Assembly: GCA_017743275.1 (NCBI GenBank)
Contig: JAGHZG010000046.1
Coordinates: 1 to 8,741 of the forward strand
DNA from: Chloroflexota bacterium
GTDB taxonomy: Bacteria > Chloroflexota > Anaerolineae > B4-G1 > DUEL01
Direction: 5' to 3'
Length of the DNA: 8,741 nt
Below, piece by piece: positions 1 through 5,720 of this stretch. The notes under the pieces were generated by a model. It saw only the letters and a program-made list of their open reading frames with translations, did no database searches and was not told the origin of the DNA. Numbering within the stretch: the first letter of the stretch is position 1; each line of letters begins with the position of its first letter. Made by a program: the position numbers and the translations under genes.

Positions 1-390
1 GGTCAGGTCCGCTCCCTCTACAATGCCTTCGTCCGGGAGGCCCTGCAACAGCCCCCGCCCGAAGACGGGTTGCTGGCCCTGGAAGGCCACATGTACCGGG
101 CCGTCGTCCCACCGGAAATGTGGGAGGGCCTGCGGGTATTCCGCCCGGGATGGCTCCTGGGACGGGTGGAGGGGAAGGCCTTTGTGCCGTCCCGCGCGCT
201 GGCGATGGGGCTCCGGCCCGCGGCGGCGCGGCAGATCCATCGGCTGGAACTCCACGACCCGGCACTCCCCGCCTTCCTGCGCGGGGAGACCATCCCCGGC
301 CCTGACGTCTCCGGATGGGTGCTGGTGACGGTGGAGGAGTTCCCCCTGGGATGGGCCTGGGCCACGCGCCGGGGACTGCGGAGAAAATAA
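1..390 (+). CDS. RsmF-like rRNA (cytosine-C5) methyltransferase, C-terminal part (5' end outside window)
   Basis: The reading frame is open from base 1 and stops at TAA 388-390, giving about 129 residues of a C-terminus. I see no catalytic methyltransferase motifs; those would lie upstream of the window. What remains resembles the C-terminal RNA-binding (PUA-like) region of NOL1/NOP2/Sun-family enzymes such as RsmF/YebU. It runs from a 'GLRVFRPGWLLG' stretch followed by 'FVPSRALAMGL', through 'FLRGETI', to the typical closing 'GWVLVTVEEFPLGWA'. In that family this region helps position 16S rRNA for m5C formation by the upstream SAM-dependent domain. The tail ends soon after the PLGW motif and lacks the lysine-asparagine-rich ending I would expect from RsmF. 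Identification rests on motif memory and only part of the protein, so the family is likely and the exact target base unknown. The nearest downstream gene, fur, has its own promoter. Confidence 0.66.
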   Translation, partial: GQVRSLYNAFVREALQQPPPEDGLLALEGHMYRAVVPPEMWEGLRVFRPGWLLGRVEGKAFVPSRALAMGLRPAAARQIHRLELHDPALPAFLRGETIPGPDVSGWVLVTVEEFPLGWAWATRRGLRRK

Positions 391-430
391 CCCCGGGATA
401 ACTACCTGCCTGAATCGGTTTGCAAGTAAT

Positions 431-477
431 GTAGCGCAGGCTGTCAGCCTGCATGCAGGCCTGGTAGCCTGCGTTAC
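431..477. repeat. Palindromic intergenic repeat
   Basis: Outer arms 431-442 (GTAGCGCAGGCT) and 466-477 (AGCCTGCGTTAC) are complementary at 11 of 12 positions, and the exception can form a G-U pair in RNA. Inside lie an 8-bp inverted repeat with a one-base loop (436-443 and 445-452) and a 6-bp one (455-460 and 467-472). It sits between the methyltransferase stop and the fur promoter, more than 100 bases from either. It has no T-rich tail, so it looks more like a dispersed REP-type element than a terminator, although it could fold in the methyltransferase transcript. Confidence 0.7.
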
Positions 478-602
478 AGGGACATGCTTTCGCCGCGTCT
501 CTGATAGCGCTTGCCCGGAGGCTTCCCTGGTAGTCATCCCCGGCTGAATGGGACATTCCCGATAAAGTTGGGACACACCCGGGGATTCGCGCACACCCCA
601 GC

Positions 603-630
603 TTGACATCTCCCACGAATCGGTTATAAT
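603..630 (+). promoter_or_regulatory. Sigma-70 promoter of the fur-feoABC operon
   Basis: A perfect TTGACA (603-608) and a perfect TATAAT (625-630) are separated by 16 bases, one short of the optimum. Transcription should begin near 637, which leaves a leader of about 30 bases before the fur ATG at 668. The predicted start site lies inside the Fur box at 629-653, so bound Fur would block initiation. Confidence 0.85.
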
Positions 631-653
631 TGTAAATGAGAATCATTTGCAAT
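629..653. promoter_or_regulatory. Fur box (operator) in the fur promoter
   Basis: Arms 629-639 (ATTGTAAATGA) and 643-653 (TCATTTGCAAT) are inverted repeats with 10 of 11 positions matching, around the centre GAA. The core TGAGAATCATTTGCA closely resembles the classical Fur consensus built on GATAAT/ATTATC hexamers. The site begins within the -10 hexamer and covers the expected start of transcription, the usual arrangement for iron-dependent repression. This AT-rich palindrome stands out in a GC-rich region. The adjacent ferrous-iron transport genes favour Fur over the related Zur or PerR as the cognate protein. Confidence 0.82.
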
Positions 654-667
654 AACGCGAGAGCACA

Positions 668-1105
668 ATGGAAGCCAATCCCCTCATCGCCGCCCTCCAG
701 GCCAGCGGACACCGTATTACCCGCCAGCGGCGGGTGGTGTTAGAGGTCCTGGAAGGGAGCCAGGAGCATCTGGACGCGGAGGCCCTGTATCAGAAGGCCC
801 GCCAGAGGTCGCCCCGCATCAGTCTGGCGACAGTCTACCGCACTGTTGCCGTCCTGAAGCAGATGGGGCTGGTGGCTGAATACTCTCTGGGAGAGGAGCA
901 TGGACACTTTGAGACCGTCACAGAGGCACCGCACTACCATTTTACCTGCCTGGGCTGCGGGCAGGTGGTGGAGTTTGATGCCCCTCAGGTGGTCCTGGCC
1001 ATTCAGGAACTGGCGGAACGGGAGGGTCTGGAAGTTCGCGCGGTCCAGTTCTCTCTCACCGGCTACTGCGTCCAATGCCGTGCCGGAGGACGAGATGACC
1101 GATGA
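668..1105 (+). CDS. fur: Ferric uptake regulator, Fur family
   Basis: A 145-residue protein of normal Fur length. Residues 1-80 form the winged-helix DNA-binding domain, with 'GHRITRQRRVVLEVL' near residue 14 and the recognition helix region 'ISLATVYRTVAVLKQMGLV' at 51-69. The dimerisation and metal domain follows: HGHFE at 78-82, HYH at 89-91, then two CxxC pairs, C94/C97 and C134/C137, that form the family's structural zinc site. Fur usually represses iron uptake when loaded with Fe(II). A Fur box lies in its own promoter, so autoregulation is likely, and feoA overlaps its last 11 bases. The ATG at 668 is preceded by a weak GCGAGAG ribosome site. PerR or Zur function cannot be excluded from sequence alone, but linkage to feoABC supports an iron-responsive Fur. 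Confidence 0.93.
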   Translation: MEANPLIAALQASGHRITRQRRVVLEVLEGSQEHLDAEALYQKARQRSPRISLATVYRTVAVLKQMGLVAEYSLGEEHGHFETVTEAPHYHFTCLGCGQVVEFDAPQVVLAIQELAEREGLEVRAVQFSLTGYCVQCRAGGRDDR

Positions 1106-1358
1106 GCAGGCCCTCCGTCCCCAAAATTCTGCCCTTCCCCTGAGCGCCCTGCGCGCCGGGGAGGCCGGAACCATCACCGAAATTTCCGGGGGGCGCCATC
1201 TGCGCAGCCGGATGCTCACCCTCGGCCTCACTCCCGGCGCCGGGGTGACCGTCCTCCAGAACTACGGTCACGGGCCCCTCATCGTCCGCGTGCGGGATAC
1301 CCGTGTGGCCCTGGGACGAGGAGAGGCCAGCAACGTGCTTGTCCGGAGAGAGAAATGA
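1095..1358 (+). CDS. feoA: Ferrous iron transport protein A
   Basis: An 87-residue protein with the FeoA SH3-like fold: 'PLSALRAGEAGTITEI', then 'LRSRMLTLGLTPGAGVTVLQ' and 'PLIVRVRDTRVALGRGEA'. FeoA is a small cytosolic partner of FeoB, thought to bind its G domain or help assemble the transporter; the exact role is not settled. I chose ATG 1095 because GGAGGA (1085-1090) precedes it by four bases and because upstream codons in this frame belong to fur read in another frame. The gene starts inside fur, overlapping by 11 bases, and ends in an ATGA overlap with feoB (1355-1358). The three genes are therefore almost certainly co-transcribed and translationally coupled. It is separate from FeoB rather than fused to it. 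Confidence 0.93.
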   Translation: MTDEQALRPQNSALPLSALRAGEAGTITEISGGRHLRSRMLTLGLTPGAGVTVLQNYGHGPLIVRVRDTRVALGRGEASNVLVRREK

Positions 1359-3388
1359 GCGCGTGCCACTCCATTCGGGAAACCGTTACGCTGCCGCCTC
1401 TTCAGGAGCGCCCTATACGGGTCGCCCTGGCCGGTCAGCCCAATGTGGGCAAGTCCACCCTGTTCAACCTGCTCACCGGCCTCCACCAGTACGTGGGCAA
1501 CTGGCCTGGCAAGACGGTGGAGCGCAAGGAGGGGCACTTCACCTTCAATGGCGCCTCCTACCGGCTGGTGGACCTCCCCGGCACCTACAGCCTGACGGCC
1601 AACTCGCCGGAGGAACTGATCGCCCGAGAGTTTATCCTGCGGGAGCGGCCCGACGTGGTCGTGGCCGTGGTGGATGCGGCGACGCTGGAGCGGAGCCTCT
1701 ATCTGGTGGCGGAACTGCTCCCCCTTCCGGTGCCCGTCGTCGTTGCCCTGAATATGATGGACGTTGCCCGACAGGAGGGCATCCAGGTGGAGCCGGAGGT
1801 CCTGCAGGCCGCGCTGGGGGTGCCGGTGGTGCCGATGTCGGCGACGCGCGGGGCGGGCGTGCCGGAGTTGCTGGAAACGGTGGAGCGGGTGGCGCGCGGC
1901 GCATTCCCGTATGCCCCGCGCCTCCCCCAGATTCGCCCGGACCACCGGGAAGTGCTGGAGACGATTGGGGAGCGGATTGCTGGATACGTCCCTGAGCCGT
2001 ACCCCCGGGACTGGGTGGCGCTGAAGTTGCTGGAAGGGGATGTGGAAGTGACCCGGATGATGCGCGCCGCGCTGCCCCCGGAGCGCTGGGAAGAGGTTCA
2101 CGCGGTCCTGCGGGCCCACGACGACGCGCTGGTGGCAGTCGCCAGCGGTCGGTACGAGTGGATCGGCCGGATGGTGCGCGCGGCGGTCACCCGCCCGCGC
2201 GTGGGGCAAATCGGGCTGACAGAACGGCTGGACCGCTGGGCCACCCACCCGGTCTGGGGGCTGGCCATCCTGGCGGGCATTTTGGGTCTGGTGTTCTGGC
2301 TCACGTACACGGTGGGCGCACCCGTCCAGGAGCTGCTGGAGACCTACATGGTAGGTGCGCTGGCGGAGGCGGTGCGGAGCTGGCTCTCCGGCGCGCCGGC
2401 CTGGCTCTCCGGCTTCCTGGCCGACGGCGTCATCGGCGGGGTGGGGGCCGTCCTGACTTTCCTCCCCATTCTGGTTATCTTCTTCGCGGCGCTGGCGTTC
2501 CTGGAGGACGTAGGCTATATGGCCCGGGCGGCCTACGTGATGGACGGTTTGATGCACCTCATCGGGCTGCACGGCAAATCGTTCCTCCCCCTTTTCCTGG
2601 GTTTCGGGTGCAATGTCCCCGCTATTTTGGGGACCCGGGTGATTGATTCCCGGCGGGCCCGTCTGCTGACCATCCTGCTGGCCCCGCTGGTTCCCTGCAC
2701 GGCGCGGATGGCGGTCATCGTCTTTCTCGCTCCGGCCTTTTTCGGCCCGGCGGCCCCCCTGGTCGCCTGGGGACTGGTGCTCCTCTCCCTGGGTGTGCTG
2801 GCGTTCACGGGCATCATGCTGAACCGGGCTCTCTTTCGAGACCGCCGGTCGGCCTTCATTATGGAACTGCCCCTCTATCACCTCCCCAACTGGCGCACCA
2901 TTGGCCTCTCCGTCTGGCAGCGGAGCCTTTCTTTTGTCCGCAGGGCCGGGACGGTCATTCTGGTGGTCTCCGTGGTCATCTGGGCCCTCTCCACCCTGCC
3001 CGGCGGAAGCGCGGAAGAGAGTTATCTGACCCGGTTAGGGGAATTTCTGGAGCCGGCAGGCCGCCTGATGGGGCTGGACTGGCGGCTGACGGTGGCACTC
3101 CTGAGCAGTTTCGTCGCCAAAGAGAATTCCATCGCCACGCTGGGGGTGCTTTTCCGCGCGGGCGAAGAGGGGCTGGCGGACCTCCTGGCCGCAACGTATC
3201 CGCCCGCCACCGCGCTGGCGTTTCTGGTTGTGCAGGTCCTCTTCATCCCCTGCGTGGCGACGGTCGCCGCCATCCGCCAGGAGACGGTCTCCTGGCGCTG
3301 GACGGCCTTCAGCGTCGGGTTGCTGCTGGTCATTTCTCTTCTGGCCGGAGCGGCGACGTTTCATGCAACCTCGCTGTTGATGCAGTAG
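1355..3388 (+). CDS. feoB: Ferrous iron transporter B (GTPase-permease)
   Basis: A 677-residue inner-membrane Fe(II) importer. The N-terminal G domain is complete: G1 GQPNVGKS (27-34), switch region NWPGKTVE (49-56), G3 DLPG (73-76), G4 NMMD (133-136) and G5 SAT (162-164). A helical, GDI-like region follows to about residue 285, then the membrane part with two Gate domains. These show the conserved cysteine motifs GFGCNVP (416-422, C419) and PLVPCTAR (444-451, C448), both proposed to line the iron path. The protein is shorter than the about 770-residue E. coli form but in the range of other bacteria. The ATG overlaps the feoA stop and follows GGAGAG at 1344. The stop codon TAG (3386-3388) lies inside the first arm of an intergenic palindrome. 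The adjacent feoA, feoC and Fur box fix the substrate as iron. Confidence 0.97.
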   Translation: MSACHSIRETVTLPPLQERPIRVALAGQPNVGKSTLFNLLTGLHQYVGNWPGKTVERKEGHFTFNGASYRLVDLPGTYSLTANSPEELIAREFILRERPDVVVAVVDAATLERSLYLVAELLPLPVPVVVALNMMDVARQEGIQVEPEVLQAALGVPVVPMSATRGAGVPELLETVERVARGAFPYAPRLPQIRPDHREVLETIGERIAGYVPEPYPRDWVALKLLEGDVEVTRMMRAALPPERWEEVHAVLRAHDDALVAVASGRYEWIGRMVRAAVTRPRVGQIGLTERLDRWATHPVWGLAILAGILGLVFWLTYTVGAPVQELLETYMVGALAEAVRSWLSGAPAWLSGFLADGVIGGVGAVLTFLPILVIFFAALAFLEDVGYMARAAYVMDGLMHLIGLHGKSFLPLFLGFGCNVPAILGTRVIDSRRARLLTILLAPLVPCTARMAVIVFLAPAFFGPAAPLVAWGLVLLSLGVLAFTGIMLNRALFRDRRSAFIMELPLYHLPNWRTIGLSVWQRSLSFVRRAGTVILVVSVVIWALSTLPGGSAEESYLTRLGEFLEPAGRLMGLDWRLTVALLSSFVAKENSIATLGVLFRAGEEGLADLLAATYPPATALAFLVVQVLFIPCVATVAAIRQETVSWRWTAFSVGLLLVISLLAGAATFHATSLLMQ

Positions 3389-3501
3389 GGGCGAACAGGG
3401 CAGAGATAAGCCCTGCCCCTACAACGGTTGGCGTAGGGGCAACCCTTGCGGTTGCCCCTCCCCTGCGGTTGCCCTATGGCAGGCGCAAGGCCTGCCCCTA
3501 C
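3385..3501. repeat. Cluster of palindromic repeats between feoB and feoC
   Basis: The 8-mer GTAGGGGC or its complement GCCCCTAC occurs four times in alternating orientation (3385-3392, 3415-3422, 3433-3440, 3494-3501), making two large inverted units. Inside unit one are arms AGGGC (3397-3401) and GCCCT (3410-3414). Inside unit two are a perfect 10-bp hairpin (3435-3444 and 3450-3459), a 7-bp hairpin (3478-3484 and 3490-3496) and a direct repeat TGCGGTTGCCC (3447-3457 and 3464-3474). The first arm includes the feoB stop codon. No run of T follows, so these are unlikely to be simple intrinsic terminators. They look like dispersed REP/MITE-like elements inserted into an operon, and could stabilise the upstream mRNA or reduce read-through to feoC. 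Confidence 0.85.
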
Positions 3502-3528
3502 AGGATGTCTGCCGCACCGGAGAGCAGA

Positions 3529-3756
3529 ATGCTGGAGAAACTGATAGAGATTCTGCGGGCCGGAGGGACCCATCGGGTGTCCGACCTGGCCCGTGCGCTG
3601 GATACGACCCCCGAACTGGTGGAGATGATGCTGGAAGACCTGGCCCGCGCCGGGTATGTGAAACCGGTTGCCGCCTGCTCAGAGGTCTGTGCCTCCTGCT
3701 CGCTGGCCGACGCCTGCATCCCTGCCCAACCCGGGAAAGCCTGGAGTTTGATGTAG
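3529..3756 (+). CDS. feoC: FeoC-like winged-helix protein with a four-cysteine motif
   Basis: A 75-residue protein matching the FeoC-like pattern: an N-terminal winged helix (residues 1-47; 'VSDLARALDTTPELVEMMLEDLARAGYV'), then four cysteines C50-x3-C54-x2-C57-x5-C63, and a short tail ending near a tryptophan. In studied FeoC proteins such cysteines bind an oxygen-sensitive iron-sulfur cluster, and FeoC binds FeoB or protects it from proteolysis; a transcriptional role has also been proposed. I chose ATG 3529 because GGAGAG (3519-3524) precedes it by four bases. In-frame ATGs at 3469 and 3505 lack a ribosome site, and the 3469 start would translate repeat sequence. Co-transcription with feoAB is likely but must pass the repeat cluster. 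The symbol rests on architecture and position. Confidence 0.82.
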   Translation: MLEKLIEILRAGGTHRVSDLARALDTTPELVEMMLEDLARAGYVKPVAACSEVCASCSLADACIPAQPGKAWSLM

Positions 3757-3813
3757 ATCTGACGTAACTATTCAGCGCTGACTGAAGTCACCCTTCCTGG
3801 GCCTTTGGCCGAT

Positions 3814-3840
3814 GGTCGGCCTTCGCCGACCCTCTCTTTT
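3814..3840 (+). terminator. Probable intrinsic terminator after feoC
   Basis: Perfect 7-bp arms GGTCGGC (3814-3820) and GCCGACC (3825-3831) enclose the loop CTTC and are followed by CTCTCTTTT (3832-3840). The hairpin starts 57 bases after the feoC stop and lies before the next promoter, a fitting place to end the iron operon. The T tract is interrupted by C, so termination may be partial. Confidence 0.55.
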
Positions 3841-3858
3841 GGGATGTGCGCCGCGCTC

Positions 3859-3887
3859 TTGCCCCTCTCCCTCAACCGTTGTATAAT
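3859..3887 (+). promoter_or_regulatory. Promoter of tsaE-tsaB-rimI, leaderless type
   Basis: A perfect TATAAT at 3882-3887 has TTGCCC (4 of 6 to consensus) at 3859-3864 with the optimal 17-base spacing. The tsaE ATG begins at 3896, only eight bases after the hexamer, so transcription should start at or within a base or two of the A of ATG. No ribosome-binding sequence is present or possible in such a short leader. Confidence 0.72.
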
Positions 3888-3895
3888 CCTCCCCG

Positions 3896-4402
3896 ATGAC
3901 TCCGATTCTGGGCCCGGATTCGCTGGAAGTCCTCTCCCGCAGCGCGGAGCAGACCCGCCGCGTTGGGATGCTGTTGGGACGACTGCTGCGCGGGGGCGAG
4001 GTCATCTGCCTGGAGGGGCCATTGGGTGTGGGCAAGACGGTCCTGGCGCAGGGCATCGGCACAGGCTGGGGCGCGGTCTCTCCGGTGCTGAGCCCCAGTT
4101 TCGTGCTGGTGCGGGAACATCGCCGGGCCTCCGACTCCCAGCGCCTGCTCCATGTGGATTTCTACCGCCTGCAGGACCCCCGGGAAGCCCAGAGCCTGGG
4201 GCTGGAGGACTGGCTGGAGGACGCCGACACCGTGGTCGTCGTGGAGTGGCCGGAACGAGCGATGGAGATTTTACCCCCCCAGCGGCTCTGGGTTCGTCTG
4301 GAATTCGCTAACGGGGACCGGCGCCGGTTGCTCTTCACGGCCCAGGGGGAATCCTACCTCCCCCTGCTCTACGGGTTGCGCCGGGCCATCTTCGGGGGAT
4401 AA
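3896..4402 (+). CDS. tsaE: tRNA t6A biosynthesis ATPase TsaE
   Basis: A 168-residue P-loop protein. Walker A is GPLGVGKT at 41-48, preceded by 'GGEVICLE'. Downstream are the family's 'SPSFVLVREH', 'HVDFYRL' and 'VVVVEWPER' segments, the last containing the acidic residue of the Walker B-like strand. TsaE works with TsaB and TsaD, which transfer threonylcarbamoyl to A37 of ANN-decoding tRNAs; TsaE's ATP hydrolysis supports turnover of the complex. Length is near the usual 150-160. Start ATG 3896 follows a -10 box directly and has no ribosome site, so leaderless translation is inferred. The next gene, tsaB, starts one base after the stop codon, which confirms the pathway. No tsaD is seen in the window. 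Confidence 0.94.
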   Translation: MTPILGPDSLEVLSRSAEQTRRVGMLLGRLLRGGEVICLEGPLGVGKTVLAQGIGTGWGAVSPVLSPSFVLVREHRRASDSQRLLHVDFYRLQDPREAQSLGLEDWLEDADTVVVVEWPERAMEILPPQRLWVRLEFANGDRRRLLFTAQGESYLPLLYGLRRAIFGG

Positions 4403-4403
4403 G

Positions 4404-5054
4404 ATGCTCCTGGCGCTGGATACCGCCACCCGTTTCGCCAGTCTGGCCCTCCACGATGGGCGCGTCCTCCGCTACGAGGTCACCTGGGAGGCCGGCCGCC
4501 AGCACACCACCCAACTGACGCCCCGGCTGGTCGCCGCGCTGGAGGAACTGCAATTGGGCCCGGACGCGCTGAGCGCGGTCGCCGTCTCGCTGGGGCCAGG
4601 TTCCTTTACCGGCCTGCGGGTGGGGCTGGCCATCGCCAAGGGGCTGGCCCTGGCGCGCGGGATTCCCCTGGTCGGTGTCCCCACGCTGGATATTCTGGCT
4701 GCCGCCCAGGGCCGGAGCCGGCGCCCACTCCTCGCAGTCATTCAGGCCGGGCGGGGCCGTCTCTGCGCCGCGCGCTACCGCTGGCGCAGGGGCTGGCAGC
4801 GGCGAGAGGGGCCCTTCCTGACCACCTGGGAAGACCTCCTGGCCTCCATCACCCGGCCCACCCTCCTCTGCGGCGAAATAGACGAGAGGGGGTTCCAATT
4901 GATAGAGGGACTGGGCGAACAGGTGACCGTCCTGTCCCCCGCCCACTGCCTGCGCCGGGCTGGCTTCCTGGCCGAACTGGCCTGGGAACGACTCCGCAGA
5001 GGGGAGACGGACGACCCCGCCACCCTGACCCCGTTGTATCTGAACTGGCCATGA
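4404..5054 (+). CDS. tsaB: tRNA t6A biosynthesis protein TsaB
   Basis: A 216-residue protein of the ASKHA (actin-like ATPase) superfamily. It opens with 'MLLALDTATRFASLAL', the phosphate-1 strand, and carries the diagnostic GPGSFTGLR at 64-72 followed by 'VGLAIAKGLALARGIPLVGV'. TsaB is the non-catalytic scaffold that dimerises with TsaD and recruits TsaE for t6A37 synthesis. The start ATG 4404 lies one base after the tsaE stop with a G-run (4394-4398) as a weak ribosome site. The frame stays open upstream through tsaE, but those codons have no TsaB similarity. Its stop overlaps rimI in an ATGA (5051-5054), pointing to translational coupling. Length is slightly below the E. coli protein's about 230. 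Confidence 0.94.
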   Translation: MLLALDTATRFASLALHDGRVLRYEVTWEAGRQHTTQLTPRLVAALEELQLGPDALSAVAVSLGPGSFTGLRVGLAIAKGLALARGIPLVGVPTLDILAAAQGRSRRPLLAVIQAGRGRLCAARYRWRRGWQRREGPFLTTWEDLLASITRPTLLCGEIDERGFQLIEGLGEQVTVLSPAHCLRRAGFLAELAWERLRRGETDDPATLTPLYLNWP

Positions 5055-5650
5055 ATTCTTCCACGCAACCATCCGAACCATTTCCTTATCTCTTCAGGCC
5101 GATGCGGGAAGAGGACATCGCGGAGGTCATGGAGATTGAGCGGCAGTCCTTCCCGATGCCCTGGCCGGAATCCGCGTACCGGAACGAAATCCGCTACGGG
5201 ACGGACTCTCTGTACTACGTCCTTCAGCCGTACCGGGAGCCTGCCCCGACTACCTGGCTGGAACGGGTTTTCGGGCCGGCGCGCCGGCGAGAACGGCTCC
5301 CGGTCATCGGCTATGTGGGCATGCGGTTCCTCCCCGGAGAGGCCCACATCACCACCATCGCCGTCCATCCCCAGTGGCGGGGCCGGGGGTTGGGCAAGTA
5401 CATCCTCCTGATGGCCATCCAGCAGGCCGCCCGGCACCCCATCCGTTTCGTCACCCTGGAGGTCCGGGCATCCAACCGGGTCGCTCAGCAACTCTACACC
5501 GAAGTGGGCTTCCGCTTCGTTGGCGTCCAGCGGGGCTACTACCGGGACGGGGAGGATGCCTGGCTGATGCGGTTGGGGCCACTGGACAGGGCGGAGATGG
5601 AGCGGCTGGAGGAAATCTTGCGGGAGACAGAGGCGAGGATCAGATGGTAG
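5051..5650 (+). CDS. rimI: Protein N-acetyltransferase RimI (GNAT family)
   Basis: A 199-residue GNAT acetyltransferase. The acetyl-CoA loop is RGRGLG at 110-115 after 'ITTIAVHPQW'. The RimI signature runs LEVRASN (136-142), LYTEVGF (148-154), then 'YYRDGEDAWLM'. E137 and Y149 align with the catalytic E103 and Y115 of enterobacterial RimI, which acetylates the N-terminal alanine of ribosomal protein S18; other N-termini may also be substrates. It is longer than the about 150-residue E. coli protein because of a 20-25-residue insertion at about 60-84, rich in proline and arginine, between the strands YYVLQ and VIGYVGM, and a charged C-terminal tail. The ATG overlaps the tsaB stop. The stop TAG (5648-5650) is the first three bases of a tandem repeat array, so the present C-terminus may have been set by the repeat. 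Confidence 0.93.
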   Translation: MNSSTQPSEPFPYLFRPMREEDIAEVMEIERQSFPMPWPESAYRNEIRYGTDSLYYVLQPYREPAPTTWLERVFGPARRRERLPVIGYVGMRFLPGEAHITTIAVHPQWRGRGLGKYILLMAIQQAARHPIRFVTLEVRASNRVAQQLYTEVGFRFVGVQRGYYRDGEDAWLMRLGPLDRAEMERLEEILRETEARIRW

Positions 5651-5710
5651 CCGTCAGCAGTTAGCCGGTAGCCGTCAGCGGTTAGCCGTCAGCAGTTAAC
5701 CGTCAGTCAG
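5648..5710. repeat. Tandem 14-base repeat between rimI and udg
   Basis: Four units of TAGCCGTCAGCAGT or close variants lie at 5648-5661, 5669-5682 (one change), 5683-5696 (identical to the first) and 5697-5710 (degenerate), with a 7-base partial unit TAGCCGG at 5662-5668. The first unit includes the rimI stop codon, and the last runs into the glycosylase ribosome site (5710-5718). Copies are contiguous without spacers, so it is a microsatellite-like array and not CRISPR. Copy number may vary between strains. Confidence 0.88.
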
Positions 5711-5720
5711 GGAGGTGACG

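Noticed and set aside
1268..2881. 537-codon open frame on the - strand opposite feoB
   Set aside because: It is a GC-driven shadow of feoB: low-complexity composition rich in H, Q, R, G and P, no recognisable domain, and fully overlapped by an unmistakable gene.
3469..3528. Upstream ATGs (3469, 3505) as the feoC start
   Set aside because: No ribosome site precedes either; the first would translate the repeat. ATG 3529 has GGAGAG at the right distance and matches the family N-terminus.
4152..4403. N-terminal extension of tsaB back to 4152
   Set aside because: These codons overlap tsaE in another frame and show no TsaB similarity; TsaB begins with MLLALDTA at 4404.
5648..5710. CRISPR array
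   Set aside because: The units are 14 bases, contiguous and without spacers; this is a simple tandem repeat.
5715..5720. GTG 5715 as the glycosylase start
   Set aside because: It lies within the ribosome-binding sequence AGGGAGGTGA itself, which is correctly placed for ATG 5721.
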